DNA from: Triops longicaudatus
Taxonomy: Eukaryota; Arthropoda; Branchiopoda; Notostraca; Triopsidae
Direction: 5' to 3'
DNA length: 64,000 nucleotides
Assembly (NCBI GenBank): GCA_022885665.1
Contig: JAGQDJ010000216.1
Location: forward strand, 1-64,000
Below, piece after piece: positions 13,427-25,665 of the stretch. The notes under the pieces are model-generated. The model worked only from the letters and a program-made list of their open reading frames with translations. It was not told where the DNA came from and did no database searches. Each line of letters begins with the position of its first letter. Within the stretch, counting starts at the first letter, position 1. A program made the translations under genes and the position numbers.

Positions 13427-16400
13427 AGAAGAAGAAGAAGAAGAAGAAGAAGAACGTGTCATTTTGCTTTGTAAAAGGTATATTAAAAATATTATAAGTA
13501 CCCTGTGGAAGGGAGGTAGCTATTTTATTCCGGCATTTTTCATTAGTGAATCCAGTTACTAACGACTTTTCAACCCAATGTCGATATTATAGATCGACTC
13601 ATCCTTCCGGAAGCTAACAACGCACTTCTCCCATAAGCCTTTTTGACAAAGCGCACTTTTTTTACAGCTCCACTGTCAAAGACCTAATCCCTCTACTCGG
13701 TCGTTCTGAATGATTTATTTCCACCGCGATTTTTTGTAAGATGGTAACGCTTCAACACTTTCGTTCTCCCTCCTGTAGCTAAACGCATGCACTTTTGTCG
13801 AACACACTAAACCGGCTTTCGGAAACTAGTTATATATACGTAGTTAAACTAGACTGTGAATAAGCCCCGTGTGTTATCCACTTTTCAGTCTAAAGATACT
13901 GACGCTCAAAATAAAGTCGTGTAAGACTTAACAGAGAACACGGAGGGAATAAAGGCTGCACAACTTTTTCATTCAGGAGTAATGATGGCCCCAGGGCTCG
14001 GTAAAGGCAGCTGTCGCAATGACTTATAGACGACGTCGTTATAATCTTTGCTTCCAATTAATCACGGCCCTTTTAACCAGCCCAGGGACCATATAGCACG
14101 CTGAATTTCTATCAGTCGACGTTTTCGACAACAGCCACAGCCTTCTGCTAAACCTGCGACGCTCATACTTCGCTTGCTTTAGGATTTCCTTGAATTACGG
14201 ATCGATTCTGGCGAAAGGTGGGTCACAAGGAATTACAGCAGCGAAACGGTTCACGAAATCCCTTACCTACCTAACCTAAGATTAATATGGACTGTTTCTT
14301 CTATATTTTATTGTGCTTTATTCATATAAAGGCTCTGTTTCCTGGCAGACATAGCGGTTGCAGCTTCGAAGAAAAAAGAAAATAAAAACTCGATAAACCC
14401 GTTGTGCGCAAGCGTAAGCTTTACTATACCTGAAAGAAAAAACACTCATTGTAAATACTATAACAATTTTTTATCTGAACATGGAGAGTAACCCTTAAGC
14501 CTCTAAGCGGCTTTTTTAACAGTCCTGGTGTTGTTGTATCTGTTGAAGTCAATGCTAACTATGCTATAATTAGACCCATGCGCTTCAACGTCAGATAATG
14601 CAATGCAAAAGAATGACGTCATGGATCGTCCGAGTTTCAATTACAGGCGAGAAGTATCCAATTGGCATTCTTACATGTCGTTGGAGACTAGACAAAAGAC
14701 ATTAGATCACCTCAGACCATTTCCGTTGGCCGAGGCAGTGAATCTGTACAGGCGCAACCTACGAGGTGTCAGTGCACTGTTGCTACACTACACCCCGTAA
14801 TCAGACAGAGCACGTCTGCAATGGATAATAAAAAGGGATGATATCATGTTTATTTTTGGAAAACTTGCCCGCGTACCGCATATAGGAAAATTTTTCCGAC
14901 AGAAAAACCAAAAAGTACGAGCCATTCAAACCGACTCTAACCGATTCAGAAAGGGGATCCCTAAGCCGTACTCCCCAGGAAGCAGAAGCTGGATACGGTC
15001 ATTTTTAGTTAATTGCCTGCAAAACTCGGTATATACTTCCTGAGCATACACTCCGTTTAGTCCAATATGCTCGCAATATTTAACACCTCGGCCTTGCAAG
15101 AAAATAGCGAGATAGAGTACTGTAATCCTTCCATTTATGAGGTTAATCGGTTCTGTGAAAACACCACATAAATTGAACCATATATGTGTTGCATGTGTAC
15201 GATACAATATATTCTGTTTTCAATAAAAAATAATCTTATTCTACATGACTGTCTGCCTGACTCTTGGACTTGAGCAAATGTATGCAATACTACACTGCAG
15301 TTAGGTCCTTTGTGTTTTGTTTTACAATTCGTTACGTAATATTACAAGTATTAAACGAAAACCAAAAGAGTACGGATGCAGGAATTACCGTTCACGAAAT
15401 GTTAACTTCAAGTGCACGGCTGGAGCAAATGAGAGCAACAACGAATTAATGGATAATTAATGATCGATCAGGCCCTCATCTAACCGAGTTTAGTAGGCGA
15501 TTCCTCGGGATATTGCATTTGTAGAAACATTACAAATAGATGCAAATCAACATTTTACGTATTTCGTTAAAAAATTGCAGATTCTATGCCACCAAGCAGG
15601 ACCAAAAAGTGCCGTGATTAATTGGGAAACCACGAGAAATCAGAGGCAATCCGCGTGATGGTGGTAACTTTATCCAAGCAATCCATCAGTTTGTTAAAAA
15701 CACGGCTCCTGTGTCGATGGTGTCATTGACGCGAACTCTTTTGTGTGTAAGTACCCATGCTACAGGCATTATAGAGCCCAGCAGCTTTTGAATGCCCAGC
15801 TAGGTAAAAAGCAGCAATCTTAGATAACGCCATCTTTACAGCATAGCAACACGTGCATTTCACGTGGAGCGAACTACCGGCATCTTTACCGAAGTTCCTT
15901 TTTTTTCATAAATAATTTCATGCCTTCAACTGAAAACCAACACATGCAACGCTATTAGCATGCTCACACACGACAACGACCGGTTCCGGCTGAACGACTG
16001 CGGTAGTGCACGTTTTCTGTAGGTAACTTAAACTTCTTTTCCATATCTTTCCATGTGTTCTCTTATTTCGCCAAGGCACTGTTGCCAGACTGCACGGTAC
16101 GTGCTAACTACAACGGAAACAAGGAAGTCCCTGAAAACGATTATATGCGTTGTTCCGTGTAAAACAAAGATGGGTGACAATTAAGAGTTTTTGCAAATAA
16201 TTCTCTGTTATTTACCCCCCAGCAGCTGCGAACATTGGCAGGTGGGAAGTACAGGCAAGAGACAATTCGCACTTCAGCACTCCACGGGAAAAAAGGAGCA
16301 ATAAGAAATACCCTCCTTTCTGACCTTTACCCCGTGCCAAAACGTACGCAAAAACGTACAGACTACTTCTGAGCGTACATAAGGACGAACAAGCTGGCTG

Positions 16401-19400
16401 GCTACTTCCAAGGGGAATTACCAGATTAATATTTAGTAGGTAGAATGCTTTCCACCTACGGAGCCAAAACCACACGTGAGACTTAGATTCTAAGATTTGG
16501 CGTAAGCAATGCTGTAAATTATTACTTCACAGCAATAACTGAGTAGTGGACCTAAATATCGCAATTTACTGTTAAAAAGTCCAATTAACAGAAAATTATG
16601 CTCAAAGCGGAGTGATTGGATTTACATTAACAACCAGTTTACAGTAAACAGTACCACTATTTTAAAAGAATAAAAAAAATCGCGCCACTAACCGAAGACT
16701 TGTGTTGTTCTCTTTTGTTCAAGAATTTAATATGGCAGTGATCAGCACTCATAAAAGGACTTAATAACGTACCGTTACATGTTTCAATATATTCTGAGAG
16801 CTCCGTGTTTAGAATGTATTATTCTTTCTTAAATATAGTTACTTATTTAGTGTTTCACATTACTTATTTTTACGTTAACGAACAAATACGATTCCGGTAA
16901 GGTAAATCGTTCAGTTCCGTTTCCTTTTTTTTCCCAACTAGGAGAGGGGTCTCCAAAGTACAAACCATACAAAACCCAAAACACTTTAAGCTTCGATTTA
17001 CAGAAACAGAATGTGTAAGAACACAGCATCCTCTTCGGATTGAAATTGCGGGGTTCTCTCGAGAATCACAGCGACAAGTGTCGGGCTAAAAAAAAGCATG
17101 TTTTGTTGCCAAGGCAACCTCTCCTTCTGTCTTCCTGGCATAACATGGGTCCTAAGCATATTGTGATCACGTGCTCAGCTCTTTTCATTTTCAAACTTCT
17201 ATCAGGTCCCCCGTTTGCATGTTTAATACGCAGCGAAAATCTCAAGTACTCTCCGTGAAAGTGACATTACTTTCCTTTGACGAAAAAGGTGAAGTTTCAT
17301 TTTGATACCGACAGTTTTCTAGATTTTTTGGTCACGCTACAGTAGTCCCACTGGTGCGCTCGAACTAGCAACTTCTATCCTCCCGATCTCATGAAAGACT
17401 CCCAGTTTAATATATGTACGTTTCTACAATGTGGAGCACCAATTCCCTAGTCTTTGGATTCTGAAACAGCTTATTGTGTACACGGAACCACACGAGCATA
17501 ACACCTCATAATCCAATGTTGCAAGCCACTGGCTGATCTCCAATAAAACCCTCACAGGAGCGACTACCTTAACCTTCACTTCACACAGCCAAACACGTGT
17601 TCTGTCACAACTTCTCGTAGCGAGAGAAACCATATTCTGCTATTGCAAGAAAACTTGTCTATCAGCTGAAGAACTGATCCTATAATGACATAAAGAAAGG
17701 AATTAATTTGCCAAGAACTGGATATGTTGACCCTACCCACACAAACACGGCAAGAATCCGATTTTCTCAATCCCTGTTATGGAACTCGAACTGCCAACTG
17801 TTCTTGTACAATTTTTCTTTCGCAAACTCTGTTATATTCCTTCAGAATTCCACCTTTGTTCACGGATAATATAAACTTATTTCTTATGGTCTCATATCAA
17901 ATAATTTATCCGCAATTCTAGGAACCAATCTATTATTAGCAATTAGCACACTGTACTGGAAGCCATCACCGGCTTTCCGATTTTGTCAACTATACAGCTT
18001 GTCAGCCATCACAGGACCCAACTTGTTAACAAAATTAAAGTTTGCTTGTACAGTTACGATATAAGACAACTGAAAAACCGCTATACTGTAATCATTAGCT
18101 TACATTTGATTTCGCCGTATAGGCAGTTCGTAGCAAAACGGAATGCAGTACAACAGGAGTCCGATTTTGTCAACAGCCCCGACCAACGGGTAGTTGGCAA
18201 GCCGGATAAGTTGGCAAAATCAGATGCGTGTGTTTCATGGACTAGGAATACTGTAGGAATTTAGCGCGAGGTAAAAACTGAAAATAAAATGCACTTTTAC
18301 ACTTTAATTTATTTTTCGCGACTAATTTGGAATATGTTGAATTATCCATGAACTAAAAAATTAAACTAAAAACCAATGCGATTTTCCAGTAAAACAAATA
18401 TTTTTCTTAAATAAGTTTATCAATGAAAACTAAATTTGAATTAACGAAAGATAAATTTGAAATAATGAAAATTGACACATTTCTTTAATAAAATGGGCAT
18501 AATTAGCCAAAAACAGAAATTCCATCTCGTAAGCCTTTTGGAGCACAACATTGCAATCCCGGCACATTCGGCATCTCCTTTTGTGTGTACGCACACGTGT
18601 GAATTACTCGGTCACGTCAAGCCTAAGGGTGTACAACCTTATGAATTACGCTGTTCTGCCTCGAATATTACGGTCAAAAGAATGCTTCCTCATTCAAGGC
18701 TTATGTAACGCAAATCAACGTAACAATATGACCCGATGTTTCCAGGAATTTTTAAGCTATTCGCTGTTAGGATCCCTCAACACTTCTCTGTGTGTCCCCT
18801 GGGGCCTTAGATTATATAAGCAAGAAAGCGGTGGAATGGTGCCGCTCCTTGTACTCAGTGACCTTTCTGCAAGTCACCCCCTTTGCTTATTCTTCTCCGG
18901 GTGCTGTAAAAGAAAAAATATTTTTTAAAAAAACTCCACGTGGAGCAAAAATGAGCGACACCACGAAAGAGACGCCAACGCTTAACTCCCCATATTTTCG
19001 ACAAAACGATTGCGACATCTTGTCTGGCCCACAGACCTGCTTCCGGGCTTTGTATTGTTTCTACCGCAACTATCGAACACGGGGGGAAATGCAACATGTC
19101 CATTCTGCTGCTTGGCAGGCGTGGGTAGAAAAATTTCGCTTCCTGGCGTCTGTTGCGACTCAAATCGGTTAATTAATGCAGCATGTGTCCTTGTATGTTC
19201 TTCCGCGCATCACATCGTGCCGTTTTTCAGCCATATTGCGAAACTGACGTACTTGACGAACTCTTCACCAAAGAAAACACTTTAGCGTTTATCCGTTCTC
19301 TTTGACTTCGCCCCACCCTCGCCCAAGAACCAAAAGCTGTTGGATATAAATGACAGCTAAAACGAAAGCCGAAGAAGCCATAAAGTTGGTTAACTGTGTG

Positions 19401-22237
19401 CTCATCCTTCCCCACGCCCGCACGCTCAAGCTTCTTTCCTTTCCCTTGGACCAAGAGTTCCCAAAAAATGAGCTTTTTACACGTGAACACCACGTGGAAA
19501 GCAAGGAAGCTTTAGTCACGAACTAATTAACACTCGGTGGCAGGAATTCACAAAAAAGTCACCTAGGGAATCCTACTTCATGAATGAACTAGGCGCTTAG
19601 AAACAGTATTCAACCTGGTCGACATTGGCGCCGCTTGCTGGTTGGTTGTGGGGCTTTAAAGCACAAAACAAAATCCCATCAATGCAAACACCATGTTACT
19701 TCCTTGCTGGCTATAATACTGCTACGGGTTTCCTTAAAAGTTACACGCCAGTTTTATTTATTGAAAAATTATATAGTTTCGGCGATGACGTCATCGGGAA
19801 AATACCCTGAAATGCGTCGGAGCATAAGTAAAATCACCTCTGATTACGATTACGAAAATATACTCCTAACCTGAAATAAAAGAGTCATTCACCGCGCAGA
19901 TTCTTTAACTGAACGAAATTGCGCGTTAAACGACACGGTAAAGTGAAAGTGAATGACGTTTTACACCAAAACGGGCCCCAAGATTGCATAAACGCGTTTC
20001 TAGGAGCCACCGCTGTTGCCAAGGGGATCGAAATTATCTGCATTGTGCCCTCAGGTTAAAAAAGCCCTACAGGGCACAAATATTACTTTTTGCTTTCCTT
20101 CGTTTTGCTCCTTTTTTTTAGCGTCAAGTTACAAAATTGTCGCGAAATTTCCACGAGCAATAAATTATACGTCAATTGACTATTTTTGTTCACGCCAGTG
20201 TTCCGAATCTTTAGAAAAACCATGCGATCAGATAGTTCGTCCGATAGGATCGACAATATCTCACAAATGACTGAAACGGAATAGTTTTGGTACAAAAAGA
20301 TACCCGCGTAATATACCCATGTAATTAATACTGGACAGAATGTTGTTTCTTGGCTAAAAGCCACAAATCTCCGCAAATCTTGCGATACTCTGCAACGCAT
20401 TTAAGCTTCTAATCGGAGAATCACACGTTAAACAGTTAAACGATTACGAAATTCAATATTTCATCAAGTTTTCTCCCCGTACTGTTACGAATGATAAAAT
20501 CTTCCGCATTAGATCGACAACGATAAAAAACAAATAATCCAAATTTGTATCATGCTTGTCAAACTTTTTGCTCTTCAGACATGTTTTACTTATTATTATT
20601 TTAAAGGAAGAGCACTCAACGTGCATAAAAGCGTTCATTAACTATTTCCTTGTTAAAAACAGTAATCAAATACGGAAGATAGTTTTTGGATAAATATCAG
20701 AAGTGGGCAAAGTCTAGGAAAACGAAGTAAATTCAATAAAACTCAAATAACTGCTCAAATTCAGGTCAAATCGTTTTGTCTTTTTTAGGTTAAAGTGAAT
20801 TTGTTTCTACTTTTTCCAAAGTCAAGAAAATTCTATTTGAAGTTAATAATGACTGACGTGGAGGGGGGGCTGACACCCCACTGGGTACAGCGGTGGCTTG
20901 GGAATTTCAAAATGATTGCAAATTGGTTTGCGATTATTTTTATCTTTAAAAAATAGTTTTTTTTAAAAAAAAGGTATAATTTCGGTTTATCAAAACTAAA
21001 CTTTGTAAAGTCAAGTCTTACAATTTCAACCCTTTTCGAAGTCAATCCAAATTATTCTTTTACTAATGGGACAAATTCAATTCAAACTCATCAAAATTCC
21101 ATTCAATGAATTGGCATGCCCAGCTCCGTTAAAAACTCTAATAATTTTCTAAATTTTGCCGCAAGATAATGCCAAATTACTCTTTTTCGGACTCATCCAC
21201 TTTTCGGAACAAAAATAATCTGAAATGAGTGTAGTCCATTTTGAGTTTTAATTTGTTTGGAAAACAGAATTTCACACTTGTTACAGATCTCAGTAACCAT
21301 TTCTTACAAAACTTCAATGACCTGACATAACTAAGAATAGTTAAAAGCTGTACTTTCAAGAATTTGAGATGAAACATGGAGACATTTTTATAAAGTTTCC
21401 TGAACTATTCGGCACACAATTGCCATATGCGAGTGTTATGTGCAAAGGAGCCTTAAGGTCCAAGTACAGAAAGAAGCACCCAGGTACCAATTTTTAGCCT
21501 CTATCTTTCCTTTGCAGAATCACCGAATCTCTGATATACACTTGATCTCTCTTAGGTTTCAATCCAAGATTTATTTTGTCCTCCATTTCAATTTAGTTTG
21601 TTTCGACGGAACGAATACTGCAACTATGTTAAGCGTAGTAAAGATTCGCTGTAATCAAACATCTGCTTTCGAAAAACTACTAAGGATTCCAACATTCGCC
21701 CCAAAACATGAAAAACAAGGTTCCTATTACCATATATATTTTCTGTCCTAAGATGGCAGCACCTACCGGTCCAAGACTCATTCCAATACCTCGAGTAGAA
21801 TTTTAACCCGCGCAAACAAAATAAGTCAAGAAATGGAAAAAGTTCAAGAGAACTAAACTATATGTAGAAGACAAAGCGGCCAAAGACTGTGAGATACACG
21901 AGGAGGTACCCGCAGCATTAAAAGAGGTCAGTCTAAAACGCCATAACTTGCGATGGGCAGAAGCCCAAAATCCATTTGGACTCCTGTTGTTTGTCTTATT
22001 CTGAATGAATACAGATCTAAAGCCAAGCTATCTGATTATAGCTTCTTACCATAAAGGATTGTTCTCGGCTATGGTAGATCGAGTTTGAAAAACAACGCTG
22101 ACGTCACTTTATCTGATTAACCTTAACCACTTCCTGGCATAAACTGCCGTACGCAGATTTGTTATGAGGCAATCCTTGGAAAAGTGTCCTCTACCGAACT
22201 CAAACTGTTTCTTTATTTTAATAAATAATTTTTTTAC
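12040..22237. other. Gene-poor region, possible long intron
   Basis: I see no recognisable exon here on either strand. A GC-richer patch at 12280-12510 contains a perfect E-box palindrome (ATCACGTGAT near 12498). It could be a promoter or 5' exon of the 11.2-12.0 kb gene. Otherwise there is a long A-run with GAA repeats at 13.4 kb and AT-rich stretches around 18.3-18.5 and 20.6-21.4 kb. If the exon at 11222-12039 belongs to the SH3/C1 gene, this whole stretch is an intron. Confidence 0.45.
13391..13454 (+). repeat. Poly-A run followed by (GAA)n microsatellite
   Basis: About 34 consecutive A residues pass directly into some ten GAA/AAG units. A canonical AATAAA sits about 65 bp upstream (near 13325), so this could be the tail of a retroposed copy on the plus strand. 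No coding similarity is visible upstream to confirm it. The run produces a spurious lysine/glutamate-rich reading frame. Confidence 0.9.
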
Positions 22238-22917
22238 CTTCACAAACTACACCAACTATTCCGGGTCCCCATATATAGTCATTGCAATGGTGACAAAGAG
22301 TAGGAACAACGCAGTACAGGTTCGTGAACCGATGGGACTTGGGACCAGTGTCTTCTTTGACGGTGGTTCTGGGATAGGAAGAATTGGAAAAAGTGGCTCT
22401 CCTTGGATTCGGAGGAGGACGAGCTAGGAAAAATAGAACGATTATTTGGGAATAAAATCACAGACAAATATTTTACTGGGCGGAGGTGATCCCAAGTATC
22501 CCGAATCATCATTTTCTTCAAAAGAGCCACTAGTGAAGGATTTTGACTTGGTTACAAGGAGATGAGGTGGGTAGCTTCCGATCGAGGAACTTAGCGGAGG
22601 CGTGGTACCATCAGCCACGCCGATTAGTTTCACGTAACTACCTATAAGCATTTTAAACAAAATAAGTGATTATCTCTAGAGGAGGTGAACAACTATTATA
22701 AAGGCTTACTAGGAAAGAAACCTTCAGCTCCGGTCCTCCTGTTTCTCCCTTTGATCCAGCCATGGGATCCTTGTGAGTTGAACTTGAGTTGTATGTCACT
22801 ATCCACCCCGCTCAAAGACCGGGACACTTCTATCACGTCGTTCACTTGCAAGTCTAAGTGTTTTACGCTTTCCCGTTTATATGGATATAGCGCAAAATAG
22901 AGCACCATTTCCTCCAT
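22238..22917 (-). CDS. SH3 + C1 protein, PI3K p85-like N-terminus (partial)
   Basis: Three exons join in frame: 22917-22710, 22641-22477 and 22423-22238, giving 186 residues from the ATG at 22917. Residues about 3-75 form an SH3 domain (FALYPYK near the start, then GWIKGRNRRTGAEGFFP and YVKLIG). It closely follows the SH3 of PI3-kinase regulatory subunit p85, including the long n-Src-type insert and a start right at the SH3. A serine/proline-rich linker with TRPPPNPRR matches the p85 proline-rich position. Exon 3 then starts a C1 (diacylglycerol/phorbol-type) zinc finger: HRFTNLYCVVPTLCHHC followed by NDYIWGPGIVGVVC. It ends in phase 1 at a donor (GAAG|GTAAAA). No RhoGAP or SH2 exon was found leftward. 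The SH3 and half-C1 calls are secure; the p85 assignment is probable, since human p85 has no C1. Confidence 0.68.
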
Positions 22918-24980
22918 GGCTTGACGCAGTAAACGCGGTCTTTTGCTTCAACACACTCCGGAGAAAATAAGGCGCGAAATAAAATCAAGTACAATTACAA
23001 CCGTACATATTTCTACATTTTGTGAATTTGCAATACGATCTTTTAATTATAATAGTTACTACCACTGGCACTTCGGAGAAAAAAATCGGAGAAAAACAGA
23101 TGAACTTGCACCAAAACTGTGCTTTGTGGTTACTTGTTTCCGTTCTCGTATCATAATCAAGGGGGAGGAGTCGATCTTGGAGATGCAAGGAGATGACCAC
23201 GGTGCATTCAAAATGATGTACTGTGACGCCACCTGTCAACGATGAAGGAAAGATACTGGTAAATTCAAAAAGAATTCTGGCCTTATTTTTGGAAAAATTT
23301 TCGCAAGAGCTGCAACTCGCTTCTATTAACACACCAATTATATAAATATTTTAATTTTGTACATAACTAGTGTTTGGAAAAAATTTCCTTTAATTGTCAT
23401 TAGTTTGTGCATGGAAAAAATGCTGCGAAAGCCCGTAACTTTTATGCCGACTACCGTACTCGATCTGATCTTTCTTTTTATGTCGATGCACGAATTAGTT
23501 ATCGTGTTGACTTTGTTGGGATAGAATAATAGGCCTTTACCAGTACTCCTCCGTGGGAGTCAAGGTAGCGTGAATTGATGAAATACTGAAAGCTTTCGAG
23601 ATTTTGCTCACTAATCAGAAAATATAATCGATAAGCTCATAACTAGTGTTGACATTCTGCTCAATTTCTGGGTATTCTTTCGAGCGATTTCTTCTTCTGT
23701 TGTTTGCGACCCGAAAACATTTATAGATGATTTATGAAATTATAGGTGTTTTTGGTGTAAAAATCCCACAAACGTTGAAAACTGTTACAAGGATAAGGTA
23801 TATAATAAATTTAAAGATTGGGATACGAAACAACTCTCTGGAAAAAGAGATGTCATAAAATAAAACCTAATTTAGATGTATTTTTTTTTTAAAAAAAACT
23901 GTATTTTTTTATTTCGCTGCATCGTCGAGGGGTAATGCGACACAATTTCCCTGATGTAGTTCGTCAAATTTAAATAAGATGAGTAACATTTCGCTCTGTG
24001 AATCCGTCAATTTTTGCGAAAAGTCACAAAGGTCATTTGCTAATCTTAGGTTGTTGCTTCAGCTCCGTTGTTGCAATTGCTTACGTCTTTTTAGTTAATC
24101 TGTTCTTGTCCTCGTAATGGTTTTCTTCATAAAGATGCACTATGCTGTGAAGACATTTTTACACTGGATAGAAGTTGTATCACGATATCTTTACGCAAAG
24201 AACTTTTTTTTATATTCCAAGTGTTTTTCAAACCTTTAAAAGTGACTTTTTCAGTTGCGAGTGAAGAGATTTGGTAAAAAAAAAATACAGTAGACCTAAG
24301 ATTTGCCGAAACCCGTAGTCGATGGACGTATGTAATGTAGTTAGCATCTGTGCTTCGAAGCAATACGAATGTAGCGACAACCGCAATTGCGGCATCTTCA
24401 GTAACTTATCAGTGCCATCGTGCAATGTTCTCCGACTACTGCGATTGATTTACACAGGTTAGAAATGAACCAGAAAGTGTGCTGTTGAGTACATCCGTTA
24501 ATTTTTTTAACAGAAGCAAAATTCCCATCCACCAGGTCCCTGCCAAAATTGTCGGCTAAATACGTTCGACGTACTGGATTCGTTCCAAGAATTCATAAAA
24601 TATATACGCACTATGTATGCAGATGATTACTCGACCATAGTACAAAGCGGATGCGGACATATCTATATGTTGTCGCCAGTGAACCTGTCGACGTCCAAAG
24701 CAACAGCAATAAAATAGATAAATATGTCCTTCTGAAGTCTTGGTTCCAATGTCAATTTAAATAATGTATTCATGAGATGTAAAATGCAGAAAAAAATACA
24801 GGAGTCCATTTTCCGTCACCTTAAATGTGAGACGTGTTTGAGCACGCGACTGTAATTAATCGTACGAGTATCAAGTGTTAAAACGTACCAGACCTAATAT
24901 TGGGACTAAAGTTCATGCGACCCTGTCTGAAACATGAGCTACATTACTAACCATGTAGAGAATGCCTCGTACCTCGGTTG
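22918..24980. other. Divergent intergenic region
   Basis: This is the spacer between the SH3/C1 gene (leftward) and the first transglutaminase gene (rightward). It should hold both promoters. I see no conserved coding exon; open frames at 22943-23332 lie on both strands over the same bases and have no recognisable content. A T-run meets an A-run near 23880-23900. Much of 23.3-24.9 kb is AT-rich and featureless. Confidence 0.5.
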
Positions 24981-24983
24981 GGA

Positions 24984-25020
24984 TATAAATTCATCTCCCA
25001 AGCCTTCCTTCTTCACCAGT
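24984..25020 (+). promoter_or_regulatory. Putative TATA promoter of transglutaminase A
   Basis: TATAAAT at 24984-24990 is followed about 28 bp later by CTTCACCAGT (near 25011), a plausible initiator. The second transglutaminase gene has the same arrangement (TATAAAA, then CTTCACCATT), which supports a common ancestral core promoter. A short leader exon would follow, ending near 25069 at a GTTCC donor. Confidence 0.5.
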
Positions 25021-25121
25021 GCAGCATTTGCCATCATAGCTTTCGGACCTACAGAAGTTCCATCTTGGATATTACAGACCAACAGAATTCCAATTAGTTT
25101 GACCTCTTTTCATTAAATAGG

Positions 25122-25193
25122 ACGGGAACTTGTGTCTTATTTTGCTGCTCCTGAGAAACATCAGTCTTTTGCCCGAGAAACGAGCAAACGTGG
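25122..25193 (+). other. 5' noncoding leader exon of transglutaminase A
   Basis: The exon lies between an acceptor (AAATAG) and a strong donor (GTG|GTAAGT). Its first bases (ACGGGAACTTGTGTCT) align with the equivalent leader exon of the downstream paralogue (ACGGGCACCTGTATCT), so it is inherited from the common ancestor. There is no ATG upstream in the inferred transcript and the frame that is open in the paralogue is closed here, so I read it as 5' UTR. It would splice to the exon that begins near 25598 and contains the start codon. Confidence 0.45.
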
Positions 25194-25665
25194 TAAGTCA
25201 GCATAATTCTCCTTTTTTATATTATCCTGGAGGGTTCCCTGCTACACTAACAATCGTTTTTGTATGTAAAGAAATTTTTAAAGGTTCTTTTGGAAACTTT
25301 CCAGCCTTCAGCGTTCTCACGCATATACCTTTTTTCAACACACATTTCGGAAATAAGCATGACTAAAACGAGATAACCTCAACGCAAAACGCCACGAAGA
25401 AGCTGTTTTCTATCTTGAATTCTAATGAAGGGAAAGCTCGCCAGGAAAACAAAAATGTTGTTTAGCAGCACAGGAATCTGAGGTGGTACTTAACATGATT
25501 GATGTCACTTGACTACTAGCAATTCCTGTTTTTACGAGCCAAATATGTCATAAAACTGATTGGCAAATACAGGTTCCACTTTTTTTTTCCTCCACAGCTC
25601 TTGTAAATTTAAAAGATCAAAGTACCAAGAGTCTCCTATCAGACCGTATACAAACATTTACAAGA

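Noticed and set aside
13242..13562. Open frame with a long lysine and glutamate run
   Set aside because: The frame exists only because the poly-A and GAA microsatellite has no stop codons; the flanks show no coding character.
14255..14285. CCTAA-like units suggesting telomeric repeats
   Set aside because: Only two or three scattered units occur here and elsewhere (8.9 kb, 37.0 kb); no array.
18792..19172. 126-codon plus-strand frame
   Set aside because: No recognisable domain, a minus-strand frame of similar length covers the same bases, and no exon chain could be built.
22943..23332. Overlapping open frames on both strands upstream of the SH3 gene
   Set aside because: No domain, no splice partners, and the stretch lies in the expected promoter region.
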